From the NCBI GenBank assembly GCA_015847255.1, contig JADLZK010005528.1:62001-126000 (forward strand): a DNA stretch of 64,000 nt. The letters are read 5' to 3'. Below are positions 25,318-36,535 of the stretch, one piece after another; position 1 is the first letter of the stretch, and the number at the start of each line of letters is the position of its first letter. A model generated the notes under the pieces. The model did not search any database. It worked only from the letters and a program-made list of their open reading frames with translations, and was not told the origin of the DNA. The DNA comes from Hyparrhenia diplandra (lineage: Eukaryota; Streptophyta; Magnoliopsida; Poales; Poaceae). The position numbers and the translations under genes are program-made.

Positions 25318-26232
25318 TACATAGTAGGTTCAAGAAACAAAGAAAGTCAAAAATAAAATAGCCAAGATTACACAAAGACCATGAATCTATGCATGAGTGA
25401 AGAGAAGTCTTTGCTCTAAAAATGACTAGATCAAATTCTTTCTTGAAGACAACAGCATCTTTGAACTGAGTCTGCCAAATTTTTTAAAATGATGTCATTT
25501 TGATGATCCGAATAGCCCAACACATTGTTACTATGATCTCCATGAAGAATGACTGGCTTAGCTGCTGTTTGATACTGTCCAAAATGTCCAGAATCATCAC
25601 TGTTTGGTAGAAAAAACATTTTAACTGAACCAGCAAGCTGGAGAGAGCGGGAATAAAATATGAAGATCTTCCTCAACATTGAGCACACAGAACACAACTA
25701 TAATCCTGGAGATGCATATTGCGCTGTCGTAATAAAGATCTAGGGTTCAGTCGATTCTTCAAGCCAAAAACGAATTTCCTTTTGTTCTGAACTGTAAACT
25801 TAGGTACATGATGACTCAAAAGATGTTTATAAGCCTTCTTGGATGAATAAGTAGAGGATCCCCAAATACAAGTCCAGTTGTCAGTATATTGTTGCAAATG
25901 CAATTTGTGAATAGGTTGTGAGAGTTCCTGAAACTGAGCATATGCTTCCCCAGAAAGCAGCAAATGGAACAAATTCTGAATGAGAGGTGTGGAAGCTGCC
26001 ACGTTCAGACAAATCTGCTAATTCTTAGCATTAGGAAAAAGTTCAGGATAGGTTTGAGAGCAAACAGTTCCTTCCCAAAGCTCACGCCAGAGGAAGCATG
26101 TGGTCCGTCTTTCACAGAAACCATTGCCATACCTTTTCAATGATCCTTTAGTCTGAGAATATCTCACCACAAAAAGAACCTCTAATCCCTCTACCTTGAT
26201 ATGGTAACCTGTCTTGAGAGTAATAATGTCCC

Positions 26233-26793
26233 GAAAACTGGTCGCACATAATAGATTCTGGATGGCTGATCGGCTTACAAGGCAGGGGCTGCCACATCTG
26301 GTGTAGTGCCCTCTTTGTGATCAGGAGTATGAAACCATTAACCATTTTCTGGTGTTCTGATGTCTTCGCTTGGCAGTTCTGGTTTCACTTTCTCCAGCAT
26401 TTTGGGCTCCAGCAATTCTGTCCACAGCCCACTGACCTATCCTTTGACTTGTGCAGGGAAGTCTCAAGCAATGCTGCTGATGGGTTTACAGGGAAAGGGT
26501 TCACAACTCTCCAGTGATCTTAGGAGCTTGGACCTTATGGAATCGGGGGGGTTGCATTGGAGGAGAGTCAACTGTGGGCTTTAGCGGGGGCCAGAGGGCT
26601 ATCCTCCGTAGCTTCTCATCCTTCCATGCCCCTGTAGTTTCTGTTGGTTGGTGCTTTGGTCGCCTCCTTGATGTCCTAGGCGCAAATGTAATATTTATTT
26701 AGAGTTGTGGGGTGTGTGTTGTACTCGGGGTCTTTTTCCTTTTTTTCTTCTTAATATAATGAAGCGTAGTTCTCCTGCATTTTCGAGAAAAAC
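26233..26793 (+). mobile_element. 5'-truncated LINE tail nested in the minus-strand LINE
   Basis: Encodes HNRFWMADRLTRQGLPH then CPLCDQEYETINHFLV, the zinc-binding end of a plant LINE. It finishes with the typical tail 'TTAATATAATGAAGCGTAG' and a short A-run at 26787-26792. It is flanked by an imperfect duplication, ATAATGTCCC (26223-26232) and ATAATATCCC (26794-26803), 9 of 10 bases equal. The reading has stops and is inactive. Confidence 0.75.
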
Positions 26794-27381
26794 ATAATAT
26801 CCCCCAAACCAATTGTACCCACGGAATGTCCACCTTATTATAAAACTTTGTAGATCCTTAAGGAGCATGCTTTATTTTGTGCTGTCAAATTAGTAACTCC
26901 CAAGCCATCATTCGGCTTCGTACACAGACCAAGGGCCAAGCTGGTTTTGATGGTTTTTTGCTGATCAAGTGAGAACCATGCCATAAACAACATTTTCTAA
27001 ATTTATCAATTTGTTTGATCACGGTTTCTGGTAGAAGGTTGGAAGAGTTGTAAGAACTGCATTAGTGAGATGTAACTTGCCTGTATCACTTGGAAAGGAC
27101 AAAAACCACCAATCTTCTCACATTTTGAAACCGAAGGCTAGAAATTTGCCAAGGTCTCACTAAACTTAAAGGAAGGCCCAAATAGGTGAAGGGTATAGAT
27201 CATTTAGAGAGAAACCGTACTAGCTAGAATATCAAACTTCTCTTCAATCACATTAATAGGAACCATAAAGGAATTAACCAAGTTTACCCCTGTGGATTCT
27301 GCAAATTCAGATAATAAATACTTCAGACATAATTGGGTGACATCCCCTTGCATAAAAATGAGTGTACCATCTACATACTAT

Positions 27382-27533
27382 CCCTGTTTTAAATCGCGGG
27401 CTATGGAATTTAGCGGCAGCACTCCGAAAATGCTATAGCGGTGCTATTAGCGCGCTAAACAGAATCGCGGTAGCAGTCCGAAAACGCTATAGCGCCGCTA
27501 TTTTAACGCTATAGCGCGCTATTTGTTACAGGG
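27382..27533. mobile_element. hAT-type MITE with 8-bp target-site duplication
   Basis: A 152-bp element with ends CCCTGTTTTAAATCGCGG and the complement CCCTGTAACAAATAGCGC, and an interior full of GCTATAGCG palindromes. It is flanked by a perfect 8-bp duplication CATACTAT (27374-27381, 27534-27541), the length typical of hAT transposition. It sits in the catalytic-box codons of the minus-strand LINE. Confidence 0.85.
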
Positions 27534-27559
27534 CATACTATAGGATAGGGAAATCTTCA

Positions 27560-28779
27560 GGTGTGTTTGGTTCGTTTCCAAACGGGCCTGGCTAGAAAAA
27601 CTAAGCCAGGCTAGTTCAAGCTTGTCCCAAGCAAGCCAAACTGGTCCTCGCTTTTGGTTGCATACGTTGTGGCTAGCCTCCGGATGTGTTTGGTTGGCGG
27701 CTTGTATTGATGCGATTACCTCCTCTAGATTGGTAAGTTTGCCCCTTAGAGGCATTTCCTCGAACATGTGAGAACCTTGAAGAGCACCCGGGCGAGCACG
27801 GGGGGCGACAACAAGCATGACAAGAAAGTGGCACCATGGCAAGCCTAGCAAGCACTTCGTCCAAGATGAGCACAACATGGCAATCACGGTGGCACCACGG
27901 CTGGCAATGAGTAGGGTGAGCACGGCGGCCAACAACAAATTGATGTCGCCCCGACCAGGGGCTCTAGCTCCTCACGGCGGTGTAGGTACAACTCCCAAAA
28001 GTTGAAGACCGAGAACAACTAGAAATACTAGTCGTCCCGTGCGTGCATGCCTGAGCGGACCAGCAACGCCGCATCAGCGAGGGTGCCCCAAGCTCAAGCC
28101 GGGAAGGTGCGTCACTCTCGGTGCCGCCATGCTAGATAAGAGGTTGGCAAGCACCTGTTCCGCACCTCCAGTCCACACCTTGGCATCCGTTCCCAAATCG
28201 ACAAGTCCTCATCGCGATTGCTACCTCCAGCGGGCACGCACTCGTGGATGGTTCCCCATCGTCGGTGCACCCTTCGATGAGGCCGCCCGCCATGGCACCA
28301 CCGGGCGCTTGAGGCATCGGTGCTGGGCCTCGAGCACGAGCTCGGGCACGCCGTGCTTTCGCACCGGCGTAGCTTTGTGGGAATGGGAGGAGAGGAGCTG
28401 CGGCGGCGAGGGGGCACCGCATGTCGCCACTCGCACTGGAGGAGGAGCATGGGATCTCCGCGCGGGGGTAGAAGCGCGGGCGCGGTGGAGGAAGTAACGG
28501 TGGGGGGAGTACAGGCGGGAGGAGAAGTGTGGGTGGTGGGAAAGTGTAAGCGGGAGGAGCTTGACGGTGGGGGAAGTCTTGAAAGGTGAAAGGAACTCCC
28601 TCGGCGGTGGCGTTGGCCGCCCCATTGAAGCGACCAATGTGGTTGTTCGAGTTGGGCCGAGCCAGGACCGTCTGCATCGCCAATTCGGCCAGGCTTTGGA
28701 GGCTTTACAGGCAACCAAATAGGCTAAATTTGGCCCCGTGGAGCCATGGCCGGGGGTTGGGCGAGGCAACCAAACACAC
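27560..28779. mobile_element. 1.22-kb terminal-inverted-repeat element with 6-bp flanking repeat
   Basis: Ends are GGTGTGTTTGGTT and AACCAAACACAC, flanked on both sides by TCTTCA (27554-27559, 28780-28785). Removing it restores a continuous LINE reading on the minus strand. The interior, especially 27960-28560, is GC-rich with long open frames on the minus strand that match nothing I recognise; a captured gene fragment is possible. No transposase is seen. Confidence 0.75.
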
Positions 28780-29941
28780 TCTTCATAACCAAGCAAAGGT
28801 ATTGGAAGATCCAAGAGTTGATTCCTTCTAGCATTGTTAAGAACCTATGCAGTAAAGCATCTTGTCTACACACTACTAGGTGCCCACCCTTGGCCGATTC
28901 TTATTAATTAGGAACCCAAATGGATGGTCCATTGTCTTGCCTTTTCCAAATGTATTCTTTTATGAGTTTATCGGAATGCTTGTCGTTCGAAAGTGATTTA
29001 GGGGTGAATTTTGCCTGAATTTTCCCACATGTCCTTAGTGGTGGAGCTATGTGCTAGAAAAAACTTATGAATCTAGAAGGATACTCCAAGCCGTTACTGC
29101 AGGACTCTCTTAGAAATAAAATTTTTGTATATATGATTTAAACCATATACACATTCTTACATTCATTCTTATCGAAATTGGTTGCATTAATGTGTTTTCG
29201 AGCTCCCCAAGGCCTGCGTTGTTAGGTTTCTCAAGGTCTTGATCCAGATCCAGTAAATGTGTTGTGAATCTTGATTTAATGGGCAAGCAATGAGCGGTGG
29301 ATCTGATTGCCTTTGGGTTGTGACTTATGCCCTTGCATGAGGGTTGCAATGCTGGCCATGTTGGTAGCGTCCATGTCTACAAAGTTCCTCTTGAAAGGCA
29401 ATCAAAGTATCCTCACCATAATAGTGTCATTTGTACCACCTTTGTCGTCTCTATTGATGATGATGGGGTCATTGGGATCTCCTTGAGTAGCTGGTTGCAT
29501 TAGCCCTTCGTCCATGAGAAGGAATCTTGCATTGCTGATAGTTTTGGCTGTGGTGCTTGCACAACCATTGCTACTGACAAGACAGCGTGGCAGTGGACAC
29601 TGATGCGGATTAATAGTGGATAGCTATGCTTTTTAGACTATAGTGGATGAAAGGCAAAAGCGACATGGGAAAATAATTGCTGACAGTATCACTGACACTT
29701 GTGTTTTCGAGCCATCTAGGTCTCTTACTATAAGGCCTTACTACTGACAGCTTCCAATGTCAGAGTGCCATGATCATTATTTTAGATAGCTCCGTTTGGA
29801 GAATCACATGAGCAAAAAATATCCCTTGCAGTTGCAAGTAATCATATGAAATAGTAGGTCAAATATCTGTGTTTTTAGTAATGTATTGTGTTGCTATAAT
29901 TTTTATTTCACTTACAACATCTTTTCTCTGTTGCCATGCAG

Positions 29942-32900
29942 TTACTTGCTGTTATTGATGATATGTGGTCTACATCAACGTCGGACCATATCAGAAGTTC
30001 ATTACCTCCAAGTAATAAATACACAAGGATAGTAGTCACTGCAAGATTTCAAGTTGTTACCACAACATGTACAACAGATGAGAAAATTCAGAATATCAAA
30101 TCCCTTGGTCCTGAAGAATCTAAAAACATGTTTAAGCAAGCAGTCTTAGAATCCGGAATGAAAGAGGACAAATATAGAAATATAGATGAGGTCATGGAGA
30201 AAGTCGTGAACATATGTGGGGGGCTTCCTTTGGCTTTAGTTAGCATGGATGGTTATAATGTAGGCTGCAATAAAAAGCCTGAGGAATTGTTAAAGCATTG
30301 TCAATATATGTGTCCAGAGTCAACCAGAGATCATTGGGAAGGTCTCAACAAGGAAGAAGAGTCAACCAAAGATCATCGGGAATGTCTCAACCAGGAAGAA
30401 GCGGGTAGAATCATCAGTTACTGCTACAATGACATGCCTGCTGAAATCAAGACTTGCTCACTATACCCGAGCATATTTCCTAAAGGCAGCAGTAGCAAGA
30501 AGATTTGACAAGGCGATGGATAGCTGAAGGTTTTGTTAGTGAGAGGTAGGGGATGAGCATGGAGGATGTTGCTGACACATATTTCAACTTGTGAGGAGAA
30601 AAATCATAAGGCCAGTGGAGCACAGCAGCAATGGGAAGGTGAAGAGTTGTGTTGTTCATGACATGATTCTTGAGCACATTGTAGCAAAGGCAAGCGATGA
30701 AAATTTCATCGATGTGGTTGGTGGCCATGGCTCATGTGGCCACCTAGCACCAAAGTCGACAAACTGCCCTTCTAAGCTGTGACTCCAAGCATGCAAATGA
30801 TACAGATAAAAATTTCATCGCTGTGGTTGGTGGCCACTGGCTCATGTAGCCACCTAGCAAAGCAAAGTCCGATGGCTGTCCCTTCAAAGCTGTGACTCCA
30901 AGCGTGCAAATGATATAGATAACATAACTTGTCTCATGTCTGGTCATGACCATGTTTGGTAGCTTAAACCAGCTTCCTTTCCACTACTTCAAGTTTAAAA
31001 TTATATAGATCCTAGATCTTGAAGGATGCATGGATCTCATACAACACCATACAAAAGAGATATGCAAAATGATTTTCTCAAGTATCTAAGTCTTTGAAGA
31101 ACTACCATGAAAATGCTTCCTAAATCAATAAAAAAGCTTGAGAAACTGGAGACTTTGGTCATAAGGGAGATTAATATCTTTGAGCTTCAAACACGGTATG
31201 CAATCTTGAACGGCTGGTTAACATACTTAGTGGGAACAAAAGAACAGGCAAGACGCCGAGGATCCCTAAAGAGCTGACCATTAAGAAGAAGATGACAGCA
31301 CTACGCACACTTTCAGGATCGAGACCTACACCATTTGACTGAGTTGAGAAAGCTTTCCATTTATAGGCTTCAGATAAAGAAGTGGAGCAAGGCTTTTAAA
31401 GACTAACGCTCTTCTATTGAGTATCTAAGTGGCTTATGAGAACGGGAGATGATGGTTATGCAGCCCCTGAAACTAGATATGAGTAAGGCTTATGATAGAA
31501 TTGAATGGCACTTTCTAAGAAGCATGATGGAAAGGTTGGGGTTTGCTGCTCGATGGGTTGATCTGATCATGCAATGTGTATGTACTGTCACCTATAAAGT
31601 CAAGGTGAATGGGGTATTGACAGAGGAGATTACACCATCGAGAGGACTAAGACAGGGTGACCCACTTTCCCCCTACTTATTCCTCTTGTGTGCGTAAGGA
31701 TTCTCAAGCTTCTTGAATGAGGCGTAAAAGAGTTGGAGATTTGGAGGGGTGACTATATGTGCGGGGGCACCGAAAGTATTACTCACCCGGTTGTTTGCGA
31801 GATGATTCTTTGCTTCTCCTGAAAGTTAATGAAAGGAATGCAAGTCACCGCAACATGTGCTACATCTATATGAGGAATGCTCAGGGCGGATGATAAACAA
31901 GGAGAAATCATCGATCCTATTTAGCAAGAATTGTGATCATGATAAAGAGTGGCCTTCAAGGCAAACCTTGGAGCTGTCCCAAGAAGCTAAGACTGATAAA
32001 TATTTGGGGCTACCGATTTACATGGGAAGATCTCGGTCTAAGATGTTTGCTTACCTCAAAGAGAGAGTATGGAAAAGAATTCAAGGTTGGATGGAAAAGT
32101 TGTTATCCCGAGCTGGAAAGGAGACTCTTGTCAAGGAGGTTGTGCAAGCTATCCCTAGCTATGCAATGCCGTGCTTTGATCCGACAAAAACCCTATGTGA
32201 TGAGATTAGTGCCATGATGCAGGTTTTGGTGGGCACAACAGGACAATGAAAGGAAGCTTCATTGGCTATCTTGGCACACATTGCCCAGCCAAGCAAGGAG
32301 AAGGGAGGGCTAGGCTATAGAGATTTGCACTTGTTCAATCTTGCTATGCTTGCCCGACAAGGGTGGAGATTGATCCAGCAACCCCGACTCGCTATGTGCT
32401 CGATTGCCGTGCCGAATCGGCGAACGGTAATATTTGGTCAGCTTCCGAGGGCCCTGGGATTTCATACACTTGGAGAAGCATTTTGCGGGGACTGAGAGCT
32501 ATGGAGCAAGGTATCATATGGAGAATTGGAGATGGTTCATCTGTTCGTATTTGGGAGGACCCTTGGATCTCGGCCGAGCTAGCAAGCGCCCAAGAATGCC
32601 TCGACGGCATGCTATTGTTTCAAAAGTGTCTGATCTCATTGATCCGCACACACGGGCTATTGGGACATTGAGTCGTTAAAGGATGTGTTTTGGGAGGAAG
32701 ATGTTCTTAATATTCTTACCATCCCAGTTCACATTGATAGAGAGGATACGGTGGCCTGGCACTATGACAAGAAGGGAGTCTTCTCGGTAAAGTCTGCTTA
32801 TCATGTTCTTGAGGATAATGCGGAGATTCAACATGTTCATCAGACCGGGGAGTCGTCCAGTGCATCCCAGAGTCATGGTCAAAATGTTTGGAAGAAGATT

Positions 32901-34395
32901 TGGCGCTTGCATGGGCCTCCAAAAATTAAGCAGCTGATCTGGCGTGTGGCGCACAACAGCCTGGCTTTCAAGTTGAATATAAGAAAGAAGGGGATTCAGC
33001 TAGACACGGCCTGTCCGGACTGCTGTAGGTATGATGAAGATGCAGCGCACTGTTTTCTGAAATGCAAAGAAACTCGAAAGTGCTGGAGAGAGCTTGGTCT
33101 TGAATCTGCAGACTCCAGTTACTAGCGGCAAATTCAGGTGTTGAGTTCGTCAAAATCATGCTATCATTCAGGACTGACTTATGCACCATGGCCTCAGTGT
33201 TGATTTGGCGGTGGTGGACAGTCAGAAACAAGGTCAATGCCGGGGAGCTGATGCCGACTAGCCAAGAAACAGTAGCAATGGTTAAGCAAATGGCGTGGGA
33301 TATTTTACATTCTGAATCAAAGGTGAGCCACCAGCCGGCTATCACTCATCAGTGTTGGCGACCACCTCCAATTGAAGTGCTGAAGATCAATGTGGATGGG
33401 GTGTTCCTTGAAGACTCAAAGAAGGGTGCATGGGGCTTTGTTATTCGCGATCATGAGGGTTCTGGTGCTCTAGCGGGAGGAGGTAACCTAGGACCCATGC
33501 ATGATGCCCTGATGGCTGAGACAATGGCCTTTAAGCAGGCAATTGAGGCGGCTACTCACTTTGGGATGTCCAAGATAATGATGAAACCCGACTCGGCGTT
33601 GTTGGTGGAAGCAATTGAGTCGTCGACACATGTTATGGCGCTAAGTGGCGGTCTGTTCGGAGATCCGAAATCATATTAGTGATAATTTCACGGTCTTTAG
33701 CATAAATAAGATTCCTAGAGCTTGTAATTCTTGTGCTCATGAGATTGCTCATTTTGCTTTGAATTGGGACTCGGGTCAGTGCAGTGTGGGACCCCCTCCG
33801 GAGTTTGTAACGCATATGATGGCTCGCGATTCAGGTGAGCATCCGTTGATTAATGCAATGCAAGAAGCTGTTGGCAGGAAAAAAAAAAGAGTATCTAAGT
33901 GGCTTCTCTCTCACACCCTCATCATTTGTGATGATTAATCTCGGTTTCTTCAATCATTTGATGCTCTTGCCAATCTCTCAAACTGCCCTGGCAAGATGGT
34001 TAAGTTGTCTAGTTGGACAAAAGAATTTGATTATCTTAACAAGTTAACCCTTCTAATAACACTTTTGTGGGAAACTAACTTTAAAAAACTTAGCAACTTG
34101 AAGGCATTATTTTCTCTCACATTCACAAGTTCTACAGCCCAACAAGGATAAAGAAATTGTGACCATTATTGAGAAAAATAGGTCAGGCCCCAATGGAGAA
34201 ACCATTATTACTGCTGGCGGATTTTCCAATCTTAAACTTCTTCGATTCTTGCTCCTCGCATGTCATTACTGTGTTTTGCCAAAACTGTTATGCCATGTCT
34301 AGAAAGGCTTAGCTGAATTTTAGCATGTTGGAAGATTTCTGGGCACGGAAAACCTTCGGTGTCTTAAAGAGTTGCATGTAAGAATCAAAATGAAA
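29942..34395 (+). pseudogene. NLR-A exon 2 (NB-ARC 3' part and LRRs), broken, LINE inside
   Basis: Encodes kinase-2 as VIDDMW (NLR-B has LIDDVW), then IVVTARF, CGGLPLALV, a GLNKEEESTKDH tandem peptide duplication, CYNDMPAEI, CSLYPSIFPKG, and a stop near 30508. Aligned but frameshifted text follows: RWIAEGF, VEDVAD, HSSNGKVKSCVVHDM (MHD-type motif VHD) and LRRs to about 31418. A LINE occupies 31436-33888. LRR homology to the Pik family resumes (FSNLKLLRF near 34230) and fades at about 34395, where LTR sequence begins. One base is missing at the exon start compared with NLR-B. The segment around 30730-30860 is locally duplicated (a GGTGGCCA(C/T)GG motif recurs). Confidence 0.85.
31436..33888 (+). 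mobile_element. L1-like LINE with 17-bp target-site duplication, inserted in NLR-A LRR exon
   Basis: 5'-truncated element of 2.45 kb. In order it carries reverse transcriptase motifs DMSKAYDRIEW and RGLRQGDPLSPYLF (31470-31690), a damaged catalytic box ARDDSLLL (near 31795-31825), connection text YLGLPIYMG (near 32005), WRIGDGSSVRIWEDPW (32520), zinc-binding CPDCC..DAAHCFLKC (33010-33065) and an RNase H-like domain with KINVDG, ETMAFKQAI and PDSALLVEAI (33380-33615). It ends in an A-run (33879-33887). A perfect repeat GAGTATCTAAGTGGCTT flanks it at 31419-31435 and 33889-33905. Several frameshifts make it inactive. Confidence 0.9.
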
Positions 34396-34429
34396 AAAAA
34401 AAAGAAGACAGAACAATGAATTGAGATGA

Positions 34430-35100
34430 GTTTCTACTCGATGCCAACAAACCCGGCTCTTCCTTCAACTCCCACCTTCACCCACACACTTTATCTCTAA
34501 ACAAGTCTAGTTCTAATCTCTCTCGTGGGAGACTACAAAACTAGAACTCTCAACTTGTTGCTAGCTCTTCTAATTATATTCTAGGTCTTCTAGTTCTAGT
34601 TCTAGAACTAGTGGAGGCTATTAGCTCATGCTTGTTGAATAATGAATTGAGATGTGGCCTGGGGTCATGGCCCTTATATTATATAGTGACCTTGGATGCA
34701 CCGGAGCAGATCAAACCGACCTTGAACAACGGTGTAGATTGAAGCTTGATGGCGGTGGGAAACCGACCTTTGAAGGATAGGCTTACTAGTGGGGTAACCA
34801 ACACGGGTGTGCTAGGTGGGCAACACGTCCGTGCCTGCCCTATGGCGGTGGGCTCCACCCTCCGGGGTTGGATTCAGGGGTCTTCTAGATTCTTCTTTTG
34901 TCCAAGTTGGATTGAAATACGTTTTTGTGTGATGTTGCATATCTCTTGATTATTTTCATGTATAGTCCCTCGAAAATACACAAATCATCAAAACTTGTGG
35001 AATTTTGTCAGTACAAACTATAATTCTATGTTTGGGATCATTTTTATGCATTTCTTGTGTTATGGTGAGAGTTGATAATGGATGATAACAAGTGTCAACA
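34430..35100 (-). mobile_element. LTR fragment of a Tat-type Gypsy element, minus strand
   Basis: On the minus strand it starts TGTTGACACTTG at 35100. It matches the LTR at 2960-4214 over CCACAAGTTTTGATGATTTG, AACGGTGTAGAT and the TATA region (34685-34700), down to GAAGAGCCGG near 34455. No internal region or second LTR is adjacent, so it is a solo or truncated LTR. Its right end cuts a CACTA transposase gene. Confidence 0.7.
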
Positions 35101-36235
35101 ATTGTATAGACTCAACGTTGCAGTCTTTGCACGGGCAAAATATAAGTTGTCCATCCCCAGCATCGGCTTTGGCAACGTTGATGAAGTTGCTAACGACCAT
35201 CAAGTATTGCATGTCGGTACAATGTAAGACCATACATCCACACTCTCGATCCATCTCTACACCCAATGCAGGTAAACAACAATTGTAGATCAAAATAACA
35301 ATTGACCGATCAATTTAACCACACAATTAATGTTAAACTAATTATAGGAAATTTTATGTTATTTCTCTGTTAAAAACAATTGCTATAGATGAAGAATAAT
35401 TATGTTACCTCATGGCACATAATAATCATTCTACTTTCATGGCATGTAAAAGAAGCATACGATATTTATAAAAGATTAAAATTGGCGTCTTAAGCATGAT
35501 TAATTATTGAACCCATGTCAAATAAAATATGAAATTAATTTACGTAAAAATTAAGAATTATAGGCTTAACCATTAACATCAATGTAGCTAGCTATAATCA
35601 TCAAATCTACCATGTAATTTACTAGGGATTCATAGACACTAACCTTTTGGAATTTGAATTCACCAAATTATGGATGCCTTGCTCAAGGTTCGATTGAAAT
35701 AGTTCCCTAAAATGGAGAAACAGTTGCCATGAGAATCAAGCAATCTATCCACCAAAACACTTGTTAAGCTACAAAATTGAAGGAGTACATGACAATTACT
35801 AACCTCAATGCAAGAAGACCACGCTAACTGATGAAAATCCAACCACCTTTTTGAGCTTCACGGTGAAAAGTGACTGCAACAATGGAGAAGAGCTCTAGCA
35901 CGCAAGGTCGATCCTAAGAGAGAGGAGGAGGTCGGTGGCAGGTGGCAGCTTTTATACAGTGAAACTCATTGCTGGCTCTAATCCAAGAAATCGAAGTGGA
36001 AGTCCTTATAACTGCCGCTTCGGGTCTAAACCGGTAGTGAATAACCCCCAACCTTTTGTGCCGGTTCCAACCACAAACCGGCACTGATGGAGATTTTCAC
36101 TACCAGTTTTTGTTTACCCCCATTGATTGACTGCCCAGTAATATAACCGGCAATTAATGAAGCTCTTCAAAGGCAGTTCACTCGAAACCGCCCGCCAGTG
36201 GTGGACCGGTACTGAAAGTCAGTTCTATAGTAGCG
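35101..36235 (-). mobile_element. 5' part of a CACTA (En/Spm) transposon, minus strand
   Basis: On the minus strand a terminus-like CGCTACTATAGAACTGAC lies at 36235 (CACTA would be canonical; the second base is G). Subterminal CCGGTACTGAA / ACCGGCACTGA repeats follow (35990-36220). Downstream, 35254-35101 encodes MDRECG..FINVAKADAGDG..CPCKDC, which resembles the transposase-associated domain that opens plant CACTA transposases (two Cys pairs). The gene is truncated at the LTR fragment. The rest of the transposase is missing. Confidence 0.6.
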
Positions 36236-36535
36236 GTAGATAGTTTTAACGTGGCTCTCTCGAAGATCGTTTTACGACTGACCAATCGATTCGAAAACGA
36301 TAAACGAAAATATATCCCACGCAGCGACGTGCGCAGTGCGCTAACGACTGCATCTGCATGCAGTCTCCACCTCCCCTAGCTTTAAACACGCTGGTTTCAG
36401 TTGTTCATTGGTTGGCCAAAACTGAATGGGGTCCCCTTATTACGCCATCGCCAAGCAAAGCCGCCAACACAAAACGCCACTCCAGCCACGCACGCTCGAG
36501 ATCGAGATCCCGCCTGCTACCGGCCGGAGGTTACG

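Larger units (their letters stand above)
25430..29000 (-). mobile_element. Decayed L1-like LINE, minus strand, split by three later insertions
   Basis: Read leftward: reverse transcriptase remnants near 28790-29000, then a catalytic-box remnant YVDGTLIF (YADD in active enzymes) around 27340-27375. Next come connection-domain text GLGVTNL (near 26900), a WRELWEGTVCSQ block (near 26070) and the zinc-binding end CVLCAQC (25680-25700). The reading is continuous across each insertion, which shows that all three are younger: plus-strand LINE (26233-26793), hAT MITE (27382-27533) and inverted-repeat element (27560-28779). Many stops show that it is old. The 5' limit is uncertain. Confidence 0.7.
24982..29941 (+). 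other. NLR-A intron, enlarged to about 4.96 kb by nested transposons
   Basis: Splice junctions are AATAG|GTACGCC at the left and CATGCAG|TTACTTG at the right. The same intron in NLR-B is 84 bp (62498-62581). The added DNA is a Stowaway MITE, a minus-strand LINE broken by a plus-strand LINE, a hAT MITE and a 1.2-kb inverted-repeat element, plus about 0.9 kb of unrecognised sequence (29000-29930). Confidence 0.75.

Noticed and set aside
28221..28814. 197-codon minus-strand frame
   Set aside because: Its first residues (LPIPLLGYEE) belong to the LINE and the rest runs into the inverted-repeat element; it is a chance fusion.
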